Shown here one piece after another: positions 44,393-53,993 of a stretch of 64,000 bases of DNA. The stretch is from CAIVVT01 sp963757265 (GTDB lineage Bacteria > Acidobacteriota > Terriglobia > Bryobacterales > Bryobacteraceae). The notes under the pieces were generated by a model that did not search any database, was not told the origin of the DNA, and saw nothing but the letters and a program-made list of their open reading frames with translations. The stretch spans positions 434,001 to 498,000 of the forward strand of contig CAVWRA010000004.1 in the NCBI GenBank assembly GCA_963757265.1. The letters run 5' to 3'. Numbering within the stretch: the first letter of the stretch is position 1; each line of letters begins with the position of its first letter. A program made the position numbers and the translations under genes.

Positions 44393-46561
44393 TTACTGCT
44401 CCGTTACGAGATCAGGTGCGACATTCAGATCCAGTGCGTTCGACTCCAGATCCACCTCGGTCGGATGGCGGGAGATCCACACGCGATTAGCGTTCGCTCT
44501 CAGTCCCGCATCCAGTGTCAACCCGGCCTCGGCGCCCTCCTGCACCGCGGCGCGCAGGTTCCGCACCTTCTTCAGGTCGCCGATGCGCAGCGCCAGAATC
44601 CCGGCTTCCATCAGGTCGTCATAGATACTCTCCGCCGGTTCGACGTCCGCCAGGACCACCTGATCGACCTGCAACGTGGAGCCCCGGAACTGGTTGTCGA
44701 GAAGCGTGACCTCGCCCCGTGCGTCGATGGCGCTCACGGTGGTCTTCGCGAGGATCGTCACCGGCTGGGCGAAGGTCTTGCCGCGCAGGCCTTCCCCATT
44801 GCCGCCGGCAAAGCGCTTCAGCAGGATGTCCCGGTGGCACGGCTCCATCCATTGCGCGAACTCCGGCTTCTCGGTCACCAGGTAAACCTTCTTGCCGGCG
44901 AGGCCCAGCTTCTCGGCCGCATCGGCGGCGCCGAAGTGGTCGCCCCACACCAGCACGGTCGCGCCGGTCGGCGCCGGATCGCTGCCGCCCGCGGCGTGGA
45001 ATTCGCACTTGCGCAGCCCGCAGCGCAGGACGTCCTCGAATGTAAGCACCATGGGCGTGTCGATGCCCGGAATCGCGGGCCGTTTGACGCGCCCGCCGGT
45101 GGCCAGGATGACGGCGTCGAATCGCCGTAGCGCCACAACGTCCGGCGCGGTTCCATAAACGACCTCAACGGCCAGCTTTTTCATCTGGCCGCGCAGCCAG
45201 TCGGCGTACCAACGCATCTTGCTCTTGGCCGGGACGGCGCAGCAGTACAGGATCGCGCCGCCGAGCTCACCGGTCTTCTCGAACAGCGTCACGCGGTGGC
45301 CGCGCAACGTCGCGATCCGCGCCGCTTCCATGCCCGCCGGCCCGCCGCCGACGATGGCCACCTGGAAGCGCACCGGCGCGGGGGCCAGGTCGATGAAGCG
45401 CTCATCGCCGACCGCCGGATTGATGGCGCAGCGCATGTGCCGCTTGATCATCAGCGACTCCTGCCAGCAGCCGACGAGGCAGGAGATGCAGCGCCGGATC
45501 TCGTGCGGCTTGCTCGCGAAGGCCTTGTTGGCCCAGTAGGGATCGGCGATCATCTGGCGCGACATGCCCACCAGGTCGGCCTTGCCTTCGGCCAGGATTC
45601 GCTCGCAATAGGACGGCGAGCGCAACGTGTGGCTGGTGATGACGGGGATCTTGACCTGCTTCTTGACCTCCTCGGCGGTGTAGGTGTTCCAGCCTTGGGG
45701 GTAATACATCGGGTCCATGACCGTGCCTGGCACTTCGAAGATGCCGGCGCTGATATCGACGAAGGCCGCGCCGTGATGCTCGAACAACTGCGCCGCGCGG
45801 ACCGTTTCGTCGAGCGTGCGGCCGCCCTCGATCCACTCCTCGCCGGAGTAGCGCACGCCCACCGGATAGTCGCGCCCGCATTTACGGCGGATCCGGTCCA
45901 GAATCTCCAGCACGATCCGCATGCGGTTGATGAAGCTGCCGCCGAAACGGTCGTTGCGCTTGTTCACATAGGGGCTCATGAACTGCGCGATCAGGTAGCC
46001 GTGCGCGCCGTGCAGCTCCACGGCATCGAAGCCGGCCTGCTGTACGCGCCACGCCGCTTCGCCGAACTTCTCGATCAACTCGTAGATCTCGTCGACGGTC
46101 ATGGCGCGGACATGCTTGCCCTTGGCGGACTCTTCGGCGTAGACCACTTCGTGGCCCGCCGAGCCGGGCAGGTCGACGATCTGATCGCTGGCCGAGATCA
46201 GACCCTTGCGCGGCCATGCCGCCTGCCGGCCGGGATGTTGGATCTGCACTGCGCAGCGGGCCCCGTGGCGGTGCATCGCTTCGGCCAGCTCGGCCAGGCC
46301 GGGGATCATCGGATCTTCATCGACCGAGAGACACGTGACGGTCGGCCGGCCGGTGGCACGGTCGGGCGTCGAAGCGCCGACGATGATGAATCCGCAGCCG
46401 CCCTTGGCGACCTGCTCGTGGTAGGTGATGACGCGCTGGTTCACCGAGCCGTCGGCGTTGGCCGAGCTGATGTCCGTGGGGACGTGGCACACGCGGTTGG
46501 CCACCTCGAAATTGCCGATGCGAAGAGGGCTGAACAAGTGGGGATAATCAGGATGCTGCAT
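44393..46561 (-). CDS. Old yellow enzyme-type FMN/4Fe-4S/FAD oxidoreductase
   Basis: A 722-residue member of the 2,4-dienoyl-CoA reductase/trimethylamine dehydrogenase family. The N-terminal FMN barrel (about 1-370) shows LFSPLRIGNFEVANR, QIQHPGRQAAW, and the catalytic-region motif GFDAVELHGAHGYLIAQFMSP. A 4Fe-4S site CX2CX3CX12C starts in RCISCLVGC. An FAD/NAD(P)H domain follows, with VAIVGGGPAGMEAARIA and LATGGRVKRP. Family reactions are NAD(P)H-dependent reduction of activated C=C bonds or amine demethylation; the substrate is unknown. AAAGG precedes the ATG. The upstream GntR regulator overlaps it by 14 bases, so this enzyme is its likely target gene. Confidence 0.88.
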   Translation of the reverse strand: MQHPDYPHLFSPLRIGNFEVANRVCHVPTDISSANADGSVNQRVITYHEQVAKGGCGFIIVGASTPDRATGRPTVTCLSVDEDPMIPGLAELAEAMHRHGARCAVQIQHPGRQAAWPRKGLISASDQIVDLPGSAGHEVVYAEESAKGKHVRAMTVDEIYELIEKFGEAAWRVQQAGFDAVELHGAHGYLIAQFMSPYVNKRNDRFGGSFINRMRIVLEILDRIRRKCGRDYPVGVRYSGEEWIEGGRTLDETVRAAQLFEHHGAAFVDISAGIFEVPGTVMDPMYYPQGWNTYTAEEVKKQVKIPVITSHTLRSPSYCERILAEGKADLVGMSRQMIADPYWANKAFASKPHEIRRCISCLVGCWQESLMIKRHMRCAINPAVGDERFIDLAPAPVRFQVAIVGGGPAGMEAARIATLRGHRVTLFEKTGELGGAILYCCAVPAKSKMRWYADWLRGQMKKLAVEVVYGTAPDVVALRRFDAVILATGGRVKRPAIPGIDTPMVLTFEDVLRCGLRKCEFHAAGGSDPAPTGATVLVWGDHFGAADAAEKLGLAGKKVYLVTEKPEFAQWMEPCHRDILLKRFAGGNGEGLRGKTFAQPVTILAKTTVSAIDARGEVTLLDNQFRGSTLQVDQVVLADVEPAESIYDDLMEAGILALRIGDLKKVRNLRAAVQEGAEAGLTLDAGLRANANRVWISRHPTEVDLESNALDLNVAPDLVTEQ

Positions 46562-47273
46562 GGTGGACCTTTCTTTTGACGGAGCGGCGTTTCGGGGCCG
46601 GCTCGATGGAGGCCGGCGGCACAGCGCGGAGTTCCTCTTCCAGGTGGATAGCCAGACTTTCGGTGTGCCGGGCGAGCAGGCGCCGAGCCCGCCCGATGGC
46701 GCCCTGCTCGAGTGCGTCGAGCACTTCGCCGTGTTGCCGCGCCACCTCCTCGGCGCTGACGGAGGGGATCGAGTCGAGCACCGATCGGGCGTTGACTTCG
46801 TAGCTTAACGAGTCCCACACGCGCAGCAGGACGGCGCTGCCGGAGGCTGCGACGATGCCGCGGTGAAACTCGTGGTTGAGCTTCTGAAATGCCTGGAAGT
46901 CGCCGCGGCGCGCCGCCGCCAGCAACCCGCGCGCGGAGCGCCGCAGCTCAGCATGGTGCCGGCGCAATCGCGGTGCCGCCAGGCGCAGCGCCAAAGGCTC
47001 GAGGGCGGCGCGCACTCGCAAGGCTTCGACGGTTTCCGAGGCCGCCACTTTGCGCACCCAGGCGCCCTTGTGGGCCGCCGATTCCATGATCCCGGCGGTT
47101 ACCAGCTCGCGGATCGCCTCGCGTACTGGAATGGCACTCACACCCAACTGCTCTGCGATGCCGGTCTCGGTCAGACGTGCTCCGGGAGCGAAATCGCCGG
47201 CGCCGATACGCTGCAGCATCCAGTCCCGGATCTGCTCGCGCATCGATCTCGCCATTACGATGGACACACCCAT
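46548..47273 (-). CDS. GntR-family transcriptional regulator (FCD domain)
   Basis: A winged helix (about residues 10-75) with LTETGIAEQLGVSAIPVREAIRELVTAGIM is followed by an all-helical FCD ligand domain (about 90-215). The FCD domain has AALEPLALRLAAPRLRRHH and the metal-site residues around FHRGIVAASG and RQHGEVLDALEQG. The start is uncertain: ATG at 47273 or 47255, neither with a good ribosome site. FCD regulators usually bind organic or sugar acids and repress adjacent catabolic genes. It overlaps the flavin oxidoreductase gene and is divergent from the ThuA-headed sugar cluster, with an AT-rich palindrome between. Confidence 0.85.
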   Translation of the reverse strand: MGVSIVMARSMREQIRDWMLQRIGAGDFAPGARLTETGIAEQLGVSAIPVREAIRELVTAGIMESAAHKGAWVRKVAASETVEALRVRAALEPLALRLAAPRLRRHHAELRRSARGLLAAARRGDFQAFQKLNHEFHRGIVAASGSAVLLRVWDSLSYEVNARSVLDSIPSVSAEEVARQHGEVLDALEQGAIGRARRLLARHTESLAIHLEEELRAVPPASIEPAPKRRSVKRKVHHAAS

Positions 47274-47277
47274 GCCG

Positions 47278-47293
47278 ATATTATATAGAATAT
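47278..47293. promoter_or_regulatory. AT-rich palindrome, candidate GntR operator
   Basis: ATATT-ATATAG-AATAT, a perfect 5+5 inverted repeat in an otherwise GC-rich region, lies directly upstream of the GntR gene and about 90 bases before the divergent ThuA-domain gene. AT-rich inverted repeats near the divergent promoter are typical of FadR/FCD regulators. It could control both transcription units. Confidence 0.4.
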
Positions 47294-47384
47294 TGAGTTG
47301 ATTTCTCGTTTGTGTCGCCAGCCACACGTCTTTTTCGGCGCTTCTTTTGTCGCGCCATGGCCGGCAGCAAATCCTAGGAGCCCT

Positions 47385-48836
47385 ATGTCTTATCGATTCT
47401 CGGTTCTGTTTCTACTGGCGGGTGTCGCCTGTGCGCAAGCGCCATCGACGGAAGCTGCCCGCGCCCTGGAGACGCTAGGCTGGCGCGTCGCCGTAAGCGG
47501 ATCGCCCGCGGAGCACGTGCGCGTACTGGATGCCTGGCCGGCGGGCGCAGTGGAGTACGCTCCACTCTTCAAATCCCTGCAAAAATCCGGCATCGCAATG
47601 GTGGTTGCGGATTTGCCCGATGCCGTGAGCCTGGATCGTATCGAGAAGCTGGCAGGCGATTACGGCCTCGACGTCGCGATTCGCGGCGCCGATCCCAAGG
47701 CTGTTCTGGCCGCCATCGAAAAGCGTGGCAAACGCATTGGCGCATGCGGCGATCTCGACCTATGGACGCGCTCGGGCATCAAACCGCTGGATGCGATTCA
47801 TGTGCTGCAGGGCCGTTTGATCGCCGTACAACTGCACGAAGCGGGCGGCGCCGGCCTGGAGGAATTCATTCGGGAGGCCTACCGTCTGGATCTGAAGCCG
47901 CTGTGGATTTTCGACCCAGGGAGTATGCAGACCAGGGCGTTGTTCGACAAGACGATCATCCCGATCGCCGACTACCATCGCAGTTACGGCAGCCGTACGG
48001 CTGGCATCCATCGGCTGGCGGGGCCGAGCGCGGAGGAACTGCGGCTGATCGAAGCGGCTATCCCGGCCACTGCGCCGGCCACTCCGCGCAAGCCGCGAAA
48101 GTTGCTGGTCGTGGATCTGAACGTGGGGAAACTGGGGCATCCGTCGATCCCGTATGCCAATATCGCCGTGCGCCGGATGGGCGAGAAGACGGGCGCGTAC
48201 CAGGCCGTCTTCTCGCCCGACGGTGCGCTGCTCGAGCCCGACAAGATCACGCAATTCGACGCGGTTTACCTGAATAACACGCACGGCGACATCTTCGACA
48301 CGCCGGCCAAGCGGGAGGCCTTCCGCAAGTTCATCGCGCAGGGCGGCGGGCTGGTGGCCAATCACGCCACGACGGTGGCGTCGACGGATTGGACGGAGTT
48401 TGGCGAGATCCTGGGCGCGCGCGGCGCATCGCACCACGGGACCGACGAGAAGGTGACGATCAAGCTGGACGACCCGACCTCGCCGCTGAACGCGGTCTAC
48501 GGCGGTCAGGAGTTCGTGTATGCGGACGAGATCTTCCGCTTCGATCCGCCCAACCCGCGGGCCAAAGTGCACGTGCTACTGAGCATCGATGTGCCAAAAA
48601 CGGATATGAAGCAGGGGTATTGCTACGGCACCTGCGACCATCCGGATAACGATTACCCGATTGCCTGGATCCACCGTTACGGCCAGGGGCGAGTGTACTA
48701 CACGTGCCTGGGGCATAACCCGTACACGTTCTGGAACGCGCAGTTCCTGCGGCAGTTCCTGGCGGCGATCCAGTTCGCGTTGGGCGACTTGGATGCAGAT
48801 ACGACGCCCGGGAACGCAACGCCGCAGTCCCGCTGA
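47385..48836 (+). CDS. Exported ThuA-domain protein with N-terminal TIM-barrel-like region
   Basis: AGGAG precedes the ATG at 47385. The 483-residue protein has a signal peptide ending ACAQ. Residues about 25-225 resemble part of a xylose-isomerase-like barrel (KRGKRIGACGDLDLWTRSG, GRLIAVQLHE, PLWIFDPG). Residues about 240-470 are a ThuA (trehalose-utilisation) type glutamine-amidotransferase-like fold: LLVVDLNVGKLGH, YLNNTHGDIF, FIAQGGGLVANHA, PIAWIHRYGQGRVYYTCLGHN, then TFWNAQFLRQFLAAIQFALGDL. ThuA proteins take part in disaccharide use, but their reaction is unclear. It heads the same-strand cluster of sugar genes. Confidence 0.78.
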   Translation: MSYRFSVLFLLAGVACAQAPSTEAARALETLGWRVAVSGSPAEHVRVLDAWPAGAVEYAPLFKSLQKSGIAMVVADLPDAVSLDRIEKLAGDYGLDVAIRGADPKAVLAAIEKRGKRIGACGDLDLWTRSGIKPLDAIHVLQGRLIAVQLHEAGGAGLEEFIREAYRLDLKPLWIFDPGSMQTRALFDKTIIPIADYHRSYGSRTAGIHRLAGPSAEELRLIEAAIPATAPATPRKPRKLLVVDLNVGKLGHPSIPYANIAVRRMGEKTGAYQAVFSPDGALLEPDKITQFDAVYLNNTHGDIFDTPAKREAFRKFIAQGGGLVANHATTVASTDWTEFGEILGARGASHHGTDEKVTIKLDDPTSPLNAVYGGQEFVYADEIFRFDPPNPRAKVHVLLSIDVPKTDMKQGYCYGTCDHPDNDYPIAWIHRYGQGRVYYTCLGHNPYTFWNAQFLRQFLAAIQFALGDLDADTTPGNATPQSR

Positions 48837-49008
48837 TCCTGCTGTCCGGCTTGTGAACCGTGTCACAGCGACGCTGCGGAATTGAGCCTCTCCTCAAGGC
48901 GGGAAGCGATGCGGGGGCAAGGCCGGCATGTACTCCGGGATGCTGCTCTGAAGAGGCGCTAAGCAACGTTCACCACTGATTCAGCAGGTGTATGATAACT
49001 TCGGAACT

Positions 49009-50223
49009 ATGTCAAACAACCCTTTGATTCGCGCCGCTCTCTCGGCTGGAGATGGGGTCCTGCGGATGGCGCCCTGCTGGGTGCCGCGCTCGTTTTTGAT
49101 GCCCGGAGGGCGCCTCAAACTGCATCCCGACGACATTTATGCACTCGGCGCCCACCGCGGGGGCATCGACGAGCGCTGGTTCTCCTCAACCACTAACGCC
49201 GCCAACGGCCCCGGAACACCCGCGGATGAAGGCCTGAGCTACATCGCGATCGATGGTCAGCGCGTGCAGCTGAAGGAAGCGATCGAGGAATCGGGCGACG
49301 AAATCCTGGGCGCGGAGGTGATGCGCGAATACGGCGGATTTAACATTCTCTGCAAGTTCTTCGATAACCTGGGGCCGATTCCGCACCACATGCACCAGAT
49401 GGATGAGCATGCCAGGAATGTCGGCCAGAAAGGCAAGCCCGAGGCCTACTATTTCCCGCCGCAGCTCAACTTCAAGACCAACAATTTCCCGCACACTTAC
49501 ATGGGCCTGGAACCGGGCACGACGAAGGAGGACGTGCGGAAGTGCCTCGAGCGGTGGAATCAAGGCGACAACGGGATTCTGTATCACGCCAAGGCGTATC
49601 AACTGCAGCCCGGCACCGGGTGGCAGGTTGATGCGGGCGTGCTCCACGCTCCGGGGTCGCTGGTGACGTACGAGCCGCAGGTGAATTCCGACGTCTTTGG
49701 CATGTTCCAGTCACTAGTGGAGAACAGGCCGGTGCCGTGGGACCTGCTGGTGAAAGACGTTCCGCCGGAGAAGCACCATGATCTGGAATACATCATCAGC
49801 ATGTTGGATTGGGACAAGAACGTCGACCCCGAATTCGGCCGGCACAACAAGGTGTTCCCGAGGCCGGTGCGGCCCGAGCCCGACATGGCCGAGGCGGGTT
49901 ACTGCGAGTTGTGGGTGACGTATGGAAAGCCGTGGTACAGCGCCAAGGAGTTGACCGTGTTCCCGGGCCGGTCCGCAATGATCACTGACGCGGCAGCGCA
50001 TGGAGTGATCCTGACGGAAGGCCGCGGCCGCTTCGGCGTGCTGGATGTCGAGACGCCCACAATGATACGCTTCGGCGCGATGACCAAGGACGAACTCTTC
50101 GTCTCGGCCGCGGCGGCGCGGGCGGGCGTGAAGATTACCAATACGAGCGACAAAGAAAACCTGGTGATGCTGAAGCATTTCGGCCCGGGCAATCCCGACG
50201 CCGCGGCGCTGGTCAAGAACTGA
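49009..50223 (+). CDS. Cupin-type sugar (mannose-6-phosphate-like) isomerase
   Basis: A protein of 404 residues from the ATG at 49009 (a GTG at 48988 would add seven). It carries the metal-binding cupin motif GPIPHHMHQMDEH (about residues 126-138), and later WQVDAGVLHAPGSLVTYEPQ, which resembles the third metal ligand region of type I phosphomannose isomerases. There is no signal peptide, so it acts in the cytosol. It lies 13 bases before a Gfo/Idh/MocA oxidoreductase and a xylose-isomerase-like enzyme, supporting interconversion of sugar or sugar-phosphate isomers in the same pathway. The exact substrate is not deducible. Confidence 0.65.
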   Translation: MSNNPLIRAALSAGDGVLRMAPCWVPRSFLMPGGRLKLHPDDIYALGAHRGGIDERWFSSTTNAANGPGTPADEGLSYIAIDGQRVQLKEAIEESGDEILGAEVMREYGGFNILCKFFDNLGPIPHHMHQMDEHARNVGQKGKPEAYYFPPQLNFKTNNFPHTYMGLEPGTTKEDVRKCLERWNQGDNGILYHAKAYQLQPGTGWQVDAGVLHAPGSLVTYEPQVNSDVFGMFQSLVENRPVPWDLLVKDVPPEKHHDLEYIISMLDWDKNVDPEFGRHNKVFPRPVRPEPDMAEAGYCELWVTYGKPWYSAKELTVFPGRSAMITDAAAHGVILTEGRGRFGVLDVETPTMIRFGAMTKDELFVSAAAARAGVKITNTSDKENLVMLKHFGPGNPDAAALVKN

Positions 50224-50236
50224 AGGCGGGGAAGAC

Positions 50237-51400
50237 GTGGCAGCCAAGACGTTAGGGATTGGTCTGATCGGATGCGGCTTCATGGGCCGCACACACTCAA
50301 ACGCGTACCGGCGGTTGAACAACTTCTTTCCAGTGGAGCACCGGCCGGTGTTGAAGGCGATCTGCGACGTCAACGCGGACAAGGCGCGGCAATTCGTGGA
50401 CGTCTGGGGCTATGAACGCGCCGAGGCGGATTGGCGCAGGTTGATGGATGCCGCCGACATCGACCTGATTGACATCTGCGTCCCGAATTGCGCGCACAAG
50501 GAGATCGCGGTGGCCGCGGCGCAGGCGGGCAAGATGATCCTCTGCGAGAAGCCGCTGGCGATGAATGCCGCCGAGGGCGAGGAAATGGTGCGGGCGGTGG
50601 AAGCGGCCGGGGTTCCGAACCTGATTTCGTTCAACTACCGCCGCGTGCCGTCGATTTCGCTGGCCAAGCAGATTATCGACGAAGGGCGCATCGGGCGGGT
50701 GTTCCACTATCGCGCCACGTACCTGCAGGATTGGACCATTTCGACCGACGTGCCGCAGGGCGGCGACGCCCTATGGCGGCTGGACGTGAGAGTCGCCGGC
50801 AGCGGGGTCACCGGCGACCTGCTGGCCCACTCGATCGACACCGCGATGTGGCTCAACGGACCCATCGCGCGCGTGGTGGCCAAGACCGAGACATTCGTCA
50901 AGGAGCGCAAACACGCCATCAGCGGAAAGGTGGAGCCGGTCGGCATCGACGATGCCTGCATGTTCCTGGCCGAGTTCGCCAACGGCTCGATGGGGACGTT
51001 CGAGTCAACGCGTTATGCACGCGGCCGGAAGAACTTCAACACCTTCGAGCTGAACGGTGCCGACGGCAGCCTCTACTTCGACCTGGAGGAGCCGGAGTAC
51101 CTCCAGTTCTTCGAGTACAGGCAGATGCAGTCCGGCAAAAAAGTGGAGTCCCATCTGACCGGTTGGCGTAAGATCCACGTCACCAACTCCGAGCACCCGT
51201 ACATGAGCCACTACTGGGTGCCCGGGACGTGCATCGGATACGAGCACACCTTTCTCAACCAACTGGCGGACTTCGTGGCGGGCATCGAAAGCGGCACGCC
51301 GGCGCAGCCCGACTTCCGCGCGGGGCTGCGGACGCAGCGGGTCTGCGACGCGGTGCTCGAAAGTGCGCGCACTGGGCGCTGGATCGAGATATCCCAATGA
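50237..51400 (+). CDS. Gfo/Idh/MocA-family oxidoreductase
   Basis: An NAD(P)-dependent sugar or cyclitol dehydrogenase of 387 residues. The Rossmann motif GIGLIGCGFMGRTHSNAY is at residues 7-24. The active-site lysine lies in CEKPLAMN (about 110), and the second catalytic region is GVTGDLLAHSIDTAMWL with the Asp/His pair. The alpha/beta sheet domain ends with LRTQRVCDAVLESARTGRWIEI. It follows the cupin isomerase by 13 bases and overlaps the next gene by four (ATGA), so translation is coupled. Together they suggest oxidation of a sugar at one carbon followed by isomerisation, as in inositol or keto-sugar pathways. Confidence 0.9.
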   Translation: MAAKTLGIGLIGCGFMGRTHSNAYRRLNNFFPVEHRPVLKAICDVNADKARQFVDVWGYERAEADWRRLMDAADIDLIDICVPNCAHKEIAVAAAQAGKMILCEKPLAMNAAEGEEMVRAVEAAGVPNLISFNYRRVPSISLAKQIIDEGRIGRVFHYRATYLQDWTISTDVPQGGDALWRLDVRVAGSGVTGDLLAHSIDTAMWLNGPIARVVAKTETFVKERKHAISGKVEPVGIDDACMFLAEFANGSMGTFESTRYARGRKNFNTFELNGADGSLYFDLEEPEYLQFFEYRQMQSGKKVESHLTGWRKIHVTNSEHPYMSHYWVPGTCIGYEHTFLNQLADFVAGIESGTPAQPDFRAGLRTQRVCDAVLESARTGRWIEISQ

Positions 51401-52449
51401 CCGGCGCATCCACACACGCTTATCCGGCCCTGCATAACGCAATGTGGCCGGGATTGGTCGGCAAGGGCCCGGATTCGGAGCCGCCGATCGATCTGGACAC
51501 CATGCTCGAGCTCACCGCCGCCGCCGAAGTGGAGGGCGTGCGCTTCGACGGCGTTGACCTCTTTCTCTCGCTGCCGCACGTGGACATCGATTCGTCGGAC
51601 GACGATCTCAAGGCGTTGGCCGATAAACTGGCGGCGCATCATCTCAAGGCAGGGTCGCTGGTCGCCCCCGTCTGGGCCGGTACCGGCGGGGGCTCCGCGA
51701 TGGGAGACGAATCCGCGCGCTCGGCATTTCTCACCCAGGTGCGCAAGGCGTGCCGGATCGGGCGCAAGCTGCGCGAGCTGAAGATCCGGGAGTACGGCGT
51801 GATCCGCATCGATTCGGCGTGCGGCGTTGAGGAATGGGCGAAAAATCCCGAGGAAAACACGAGGCGCATCGCAGGGACCTTCCGGGAAGCCTGCGCGATC
51901 GCCGAGGATTTCGGGGAGCGGCTGGCGGCCGAAGGCGAGATCTGCTGGGGCGGGATGCATAGCTGGCGGCGCAACGTACAGTTGCTGGAGCTGGTCGGCC
52001 GCCCGCGGACCTTGGGTTTCCAGGCTGACATGGCGCACACGATGCTCTTCACCATGGGCTATAACGCGCCCGAGGACCGATTGCTCCCCGACGGTTTCGA
52101 CTGGTCTCAAACCGGCACGCTGGCTGAGGCCTACGGCCAGGTGGCCGCCGCGCTTCGTCCCTGGACCATCGATTTGCATATCGCGCAGAACGACGGCACC
52201 GTCAGAGGCTCCGGCACGCACGACAAGACCGGCAAGCATTGCCAGCCTTTCGACCTCCACGGCCGGCTCGATATCGTGCGCGACGCCGGAGCCTGGATGC
52301 GCGCTGAAGCCGGCCAGCCCACGCGCGCCTACGCGCACATCTGTTGGGACGGCTGCCTATTTCCGAACGACGTGCTGCTGGGCCGCCAGATCTGGAATGA
52401 GGTCCTGCAAACCATGATCGCCGTGCGCAACGCCCACGGTTGGGATTAG
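51397..52449 (+). CDS. Sugar phosphate isomerase/epimerase (xylose isomerase-like barrel)
   Basis: The ATG overlapping the previous stop gives a protein of 350 residues; the open frame runs further upstream but within the oxidoreductase gene. TIM-barrel features of the AP-endonuclease-2 fold are AAEVEGVRFDGVDLFLSLPHVDI, GSLVAPVWAGTGGG, YGVIRIDSACG, EICWGGMHSW (metal Glu region), LGFQADMAHTMLF (Asp and His), and WTIDLHIAQNDG (His). No signal peptide. It is the last gene of the cupin-Gfo/Idh unit and acts on the same, unidentified, sugar. Confidence 0.8.
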   Translation: MTGASTHAYPALHNAMWPGLVGKGPDSEPPIDLDTMLELTAAAEVEGVRFDGVDLFLSLPHVDIDSSDDDLKALADKLAAHHLKAGSLVAPVWAGTGGGSAMGDESARSAFLTQVRKACRIGRKLRELKIREYGVIRIDSACGVEEWAKNPEENTRRIAGTFREACAIAEDFGERLAAEGEICWGGMHSWRRNVQLLELVGRPRTLGFQADMAHTMLFTMGYNAPEDRLLPDGFDWSQTGTLAEAYGQVAAALRPWTIDLHIAQNDGTVRGSGTHDKTGKHCQPFDLHGRLDIVRDAGAWMRAEAGQPTRAYAHICWDGCLFPNDVLLGRQIWNEVLQTMIAVRNAHGWD

Positions 52450-52600
52450 CCACCGGTCGCCACGCCCGCGACCGCTCCTTGTGACGCATTCTGTGCCAGC
52501 ATTGGTTACTCGTTGGCCGGCACCGCCCTTGCTTCTGTGCCGGCCGAAGCCGTCCCAGGTTAGCGTCTGGGTATAGACTGGTCCGGAAGCGGGAAGACCC

Positions 52601-53716
52601 ATGCAAACTCCATCTGAGAACGTCCCGGTTTCGGGAGCGGCATCACCGAAACCCTCTGTTCAGCCGCGCTACCTGGCGCTGGATGCCTATCGCGGATTCA
52701 TCATGCTCGTCCTGGTGTCGGGAGGCTTTGGCCTGGCCGAGCTCGCGCGGCACCGGCCGGCGTTTACCGGCATCGCCAACCAGTTCGACCATATGCCCTG
52801 GGAATGGATCGCCTTCTGGGACCTGATCCAACCCGCATTCATGTTCATGGTGGGCGTTGCCATGCCTTTTGCGCTGGCCCGCCGCATGGAACTGGGCGCT
52901 GACAAACGCCAGCTCTTCTGGCACGTCGTCGGCCGCAGTTTCCGGCTGATCCTGATGAGCCAAATCCTGATGTCGATCTCCGCCGGCGTATTGCATTTTC
53001 AGCTCATCAACGTGCTGGCGCAGATCGGGATCACCTATTTTCTCTGCTACCTGATCATGCAGCTCCGCTTTCGCTCTCAGGTCGTCATCGCCGTTGTGCT
53101 GCTCGCCGGCTATTGGGCGTTGTTCGTGGCATTTCCGGGAACGGAGGGACCATTCCTGTCGAAGACGACCAACGTCGGCGCGGTCATCGACACCTATGTA
53201 TTTGGGCATCCGAACGACGATAATTGGACCACCATTAATTTCATCACCAGCACGGTGACCACCCTGTTCGGGGTTTGGACCGGCCAATTGCTGCAAAGCA
53301 GTCGATCCCACGGCGAGAAGATGCGGCTCATCGCCATCTGGGCAGTCGCTTGTCTTGCGCTGGGATGGCTCATTCATCCCTGGAACCCCATTATCAAGCG
53401 CATCTGCACCACGTCCTTCACCCTCTACAGCGCCGGCTGGGTCCTTCTGATGCTCCTGGCCTTCTATTGGCTCGTTGAGGTTAAGGGCTACCGCAAGTGG
53501 ACCTTCCCGCTGGTCGTGGTGGGAGCGAATTCGATCTTCATCTATTCGCTGGGGAATGTTCTGCGCGGCTGGCTGGACCGCGCTATCGGCGTGTTCACGC
53601 TGCATTTCAAATGGCTCGGCGACTTCGCGCCGGTGGCCCAATCCTGCGCCGTACTGCTGGTCATGTGGTATCTGTGCTACTGGCTCTATCAGCGCAAGAT
53701 CTTCTTGAAGCTTTAG
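52601..53716 (+). CDS. Membrane acyltransferase-like protein (DUF5009/HGSNAT type)
   Basis: A 371-residue polytopic protein with about ten hydrophobic helices. The N-terminus YLALDAYRGFIMLVLVSGGF carries the conserved Asp-x-x-Arg-Gly of the HGSNAT/DUF5009 acyltransferases, and PAFMFMVGVAMPFALARR gives the second signature. Such proteins move an acetyl group from cytosolic acetyl-CoA across the membrane onto an amino sugar. It begins 151 bases after the sugar isomerase gene on the same strand and may belong to that regulon. It is in the same broad family as the partial gene at the left edge of the window. Confidence 0.78.
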   Translation: MQTPSENVPVSGAASPKPSVQPRYLALDAYRGFIMLVLVSGGFGLAELARHRPAFTGIANQFDHMPWEWIAFWDLIQPAFMFMVGVAMPFALARRMELGADKRQLFWHVVGRSFRLILMSQILMSISAGVLHFQLINVLAQIGITYFLCYLIMQLRFRSQVVIAVVLLAGYWALFVAFPGTEGPFLSKTTNVGAVIDTYVFGHPNDDNWTTINFITSTVTTLFGVWTGQLLQSSRSHGEKMRLIAIWAVACLALGWLIHPWNPIIKRICTTSFTLYSAGWVLLMLLAFYWLVEVKGYRKWTFPLVVVGANSIFIYSLGNVLRGWLDRAIGVFTLHFKWLGDFAPVAQSCAVLLVMWYLCYWLYQRKIFLKL

Positions 53717-53993
53717 CTCGCTGAGTGGCGTTGTCCAGTCCGCCCGCCGGTCATTGAGCATTTTGCTGGCGCGCCGCCCGGTTTTGTCCCAAAATAAGGA
53801 CTAGGCATTCAGGCTGCTGGTGCGCCTCTGGGAATATAGGCGCGTGGCGGCAGGACGTTGGCTTGGGATCGCAGGTAAGATCACTCGCATCTGAACAGGC
53901 ATCTTCCGTCGCGATCCTGCGCCCGCGGACGGCCGCGGTTCGTGCGCTGGTCGGGCAGTGGCGGCATCGGCGGCGGATGCAGCGAGGACTTTC

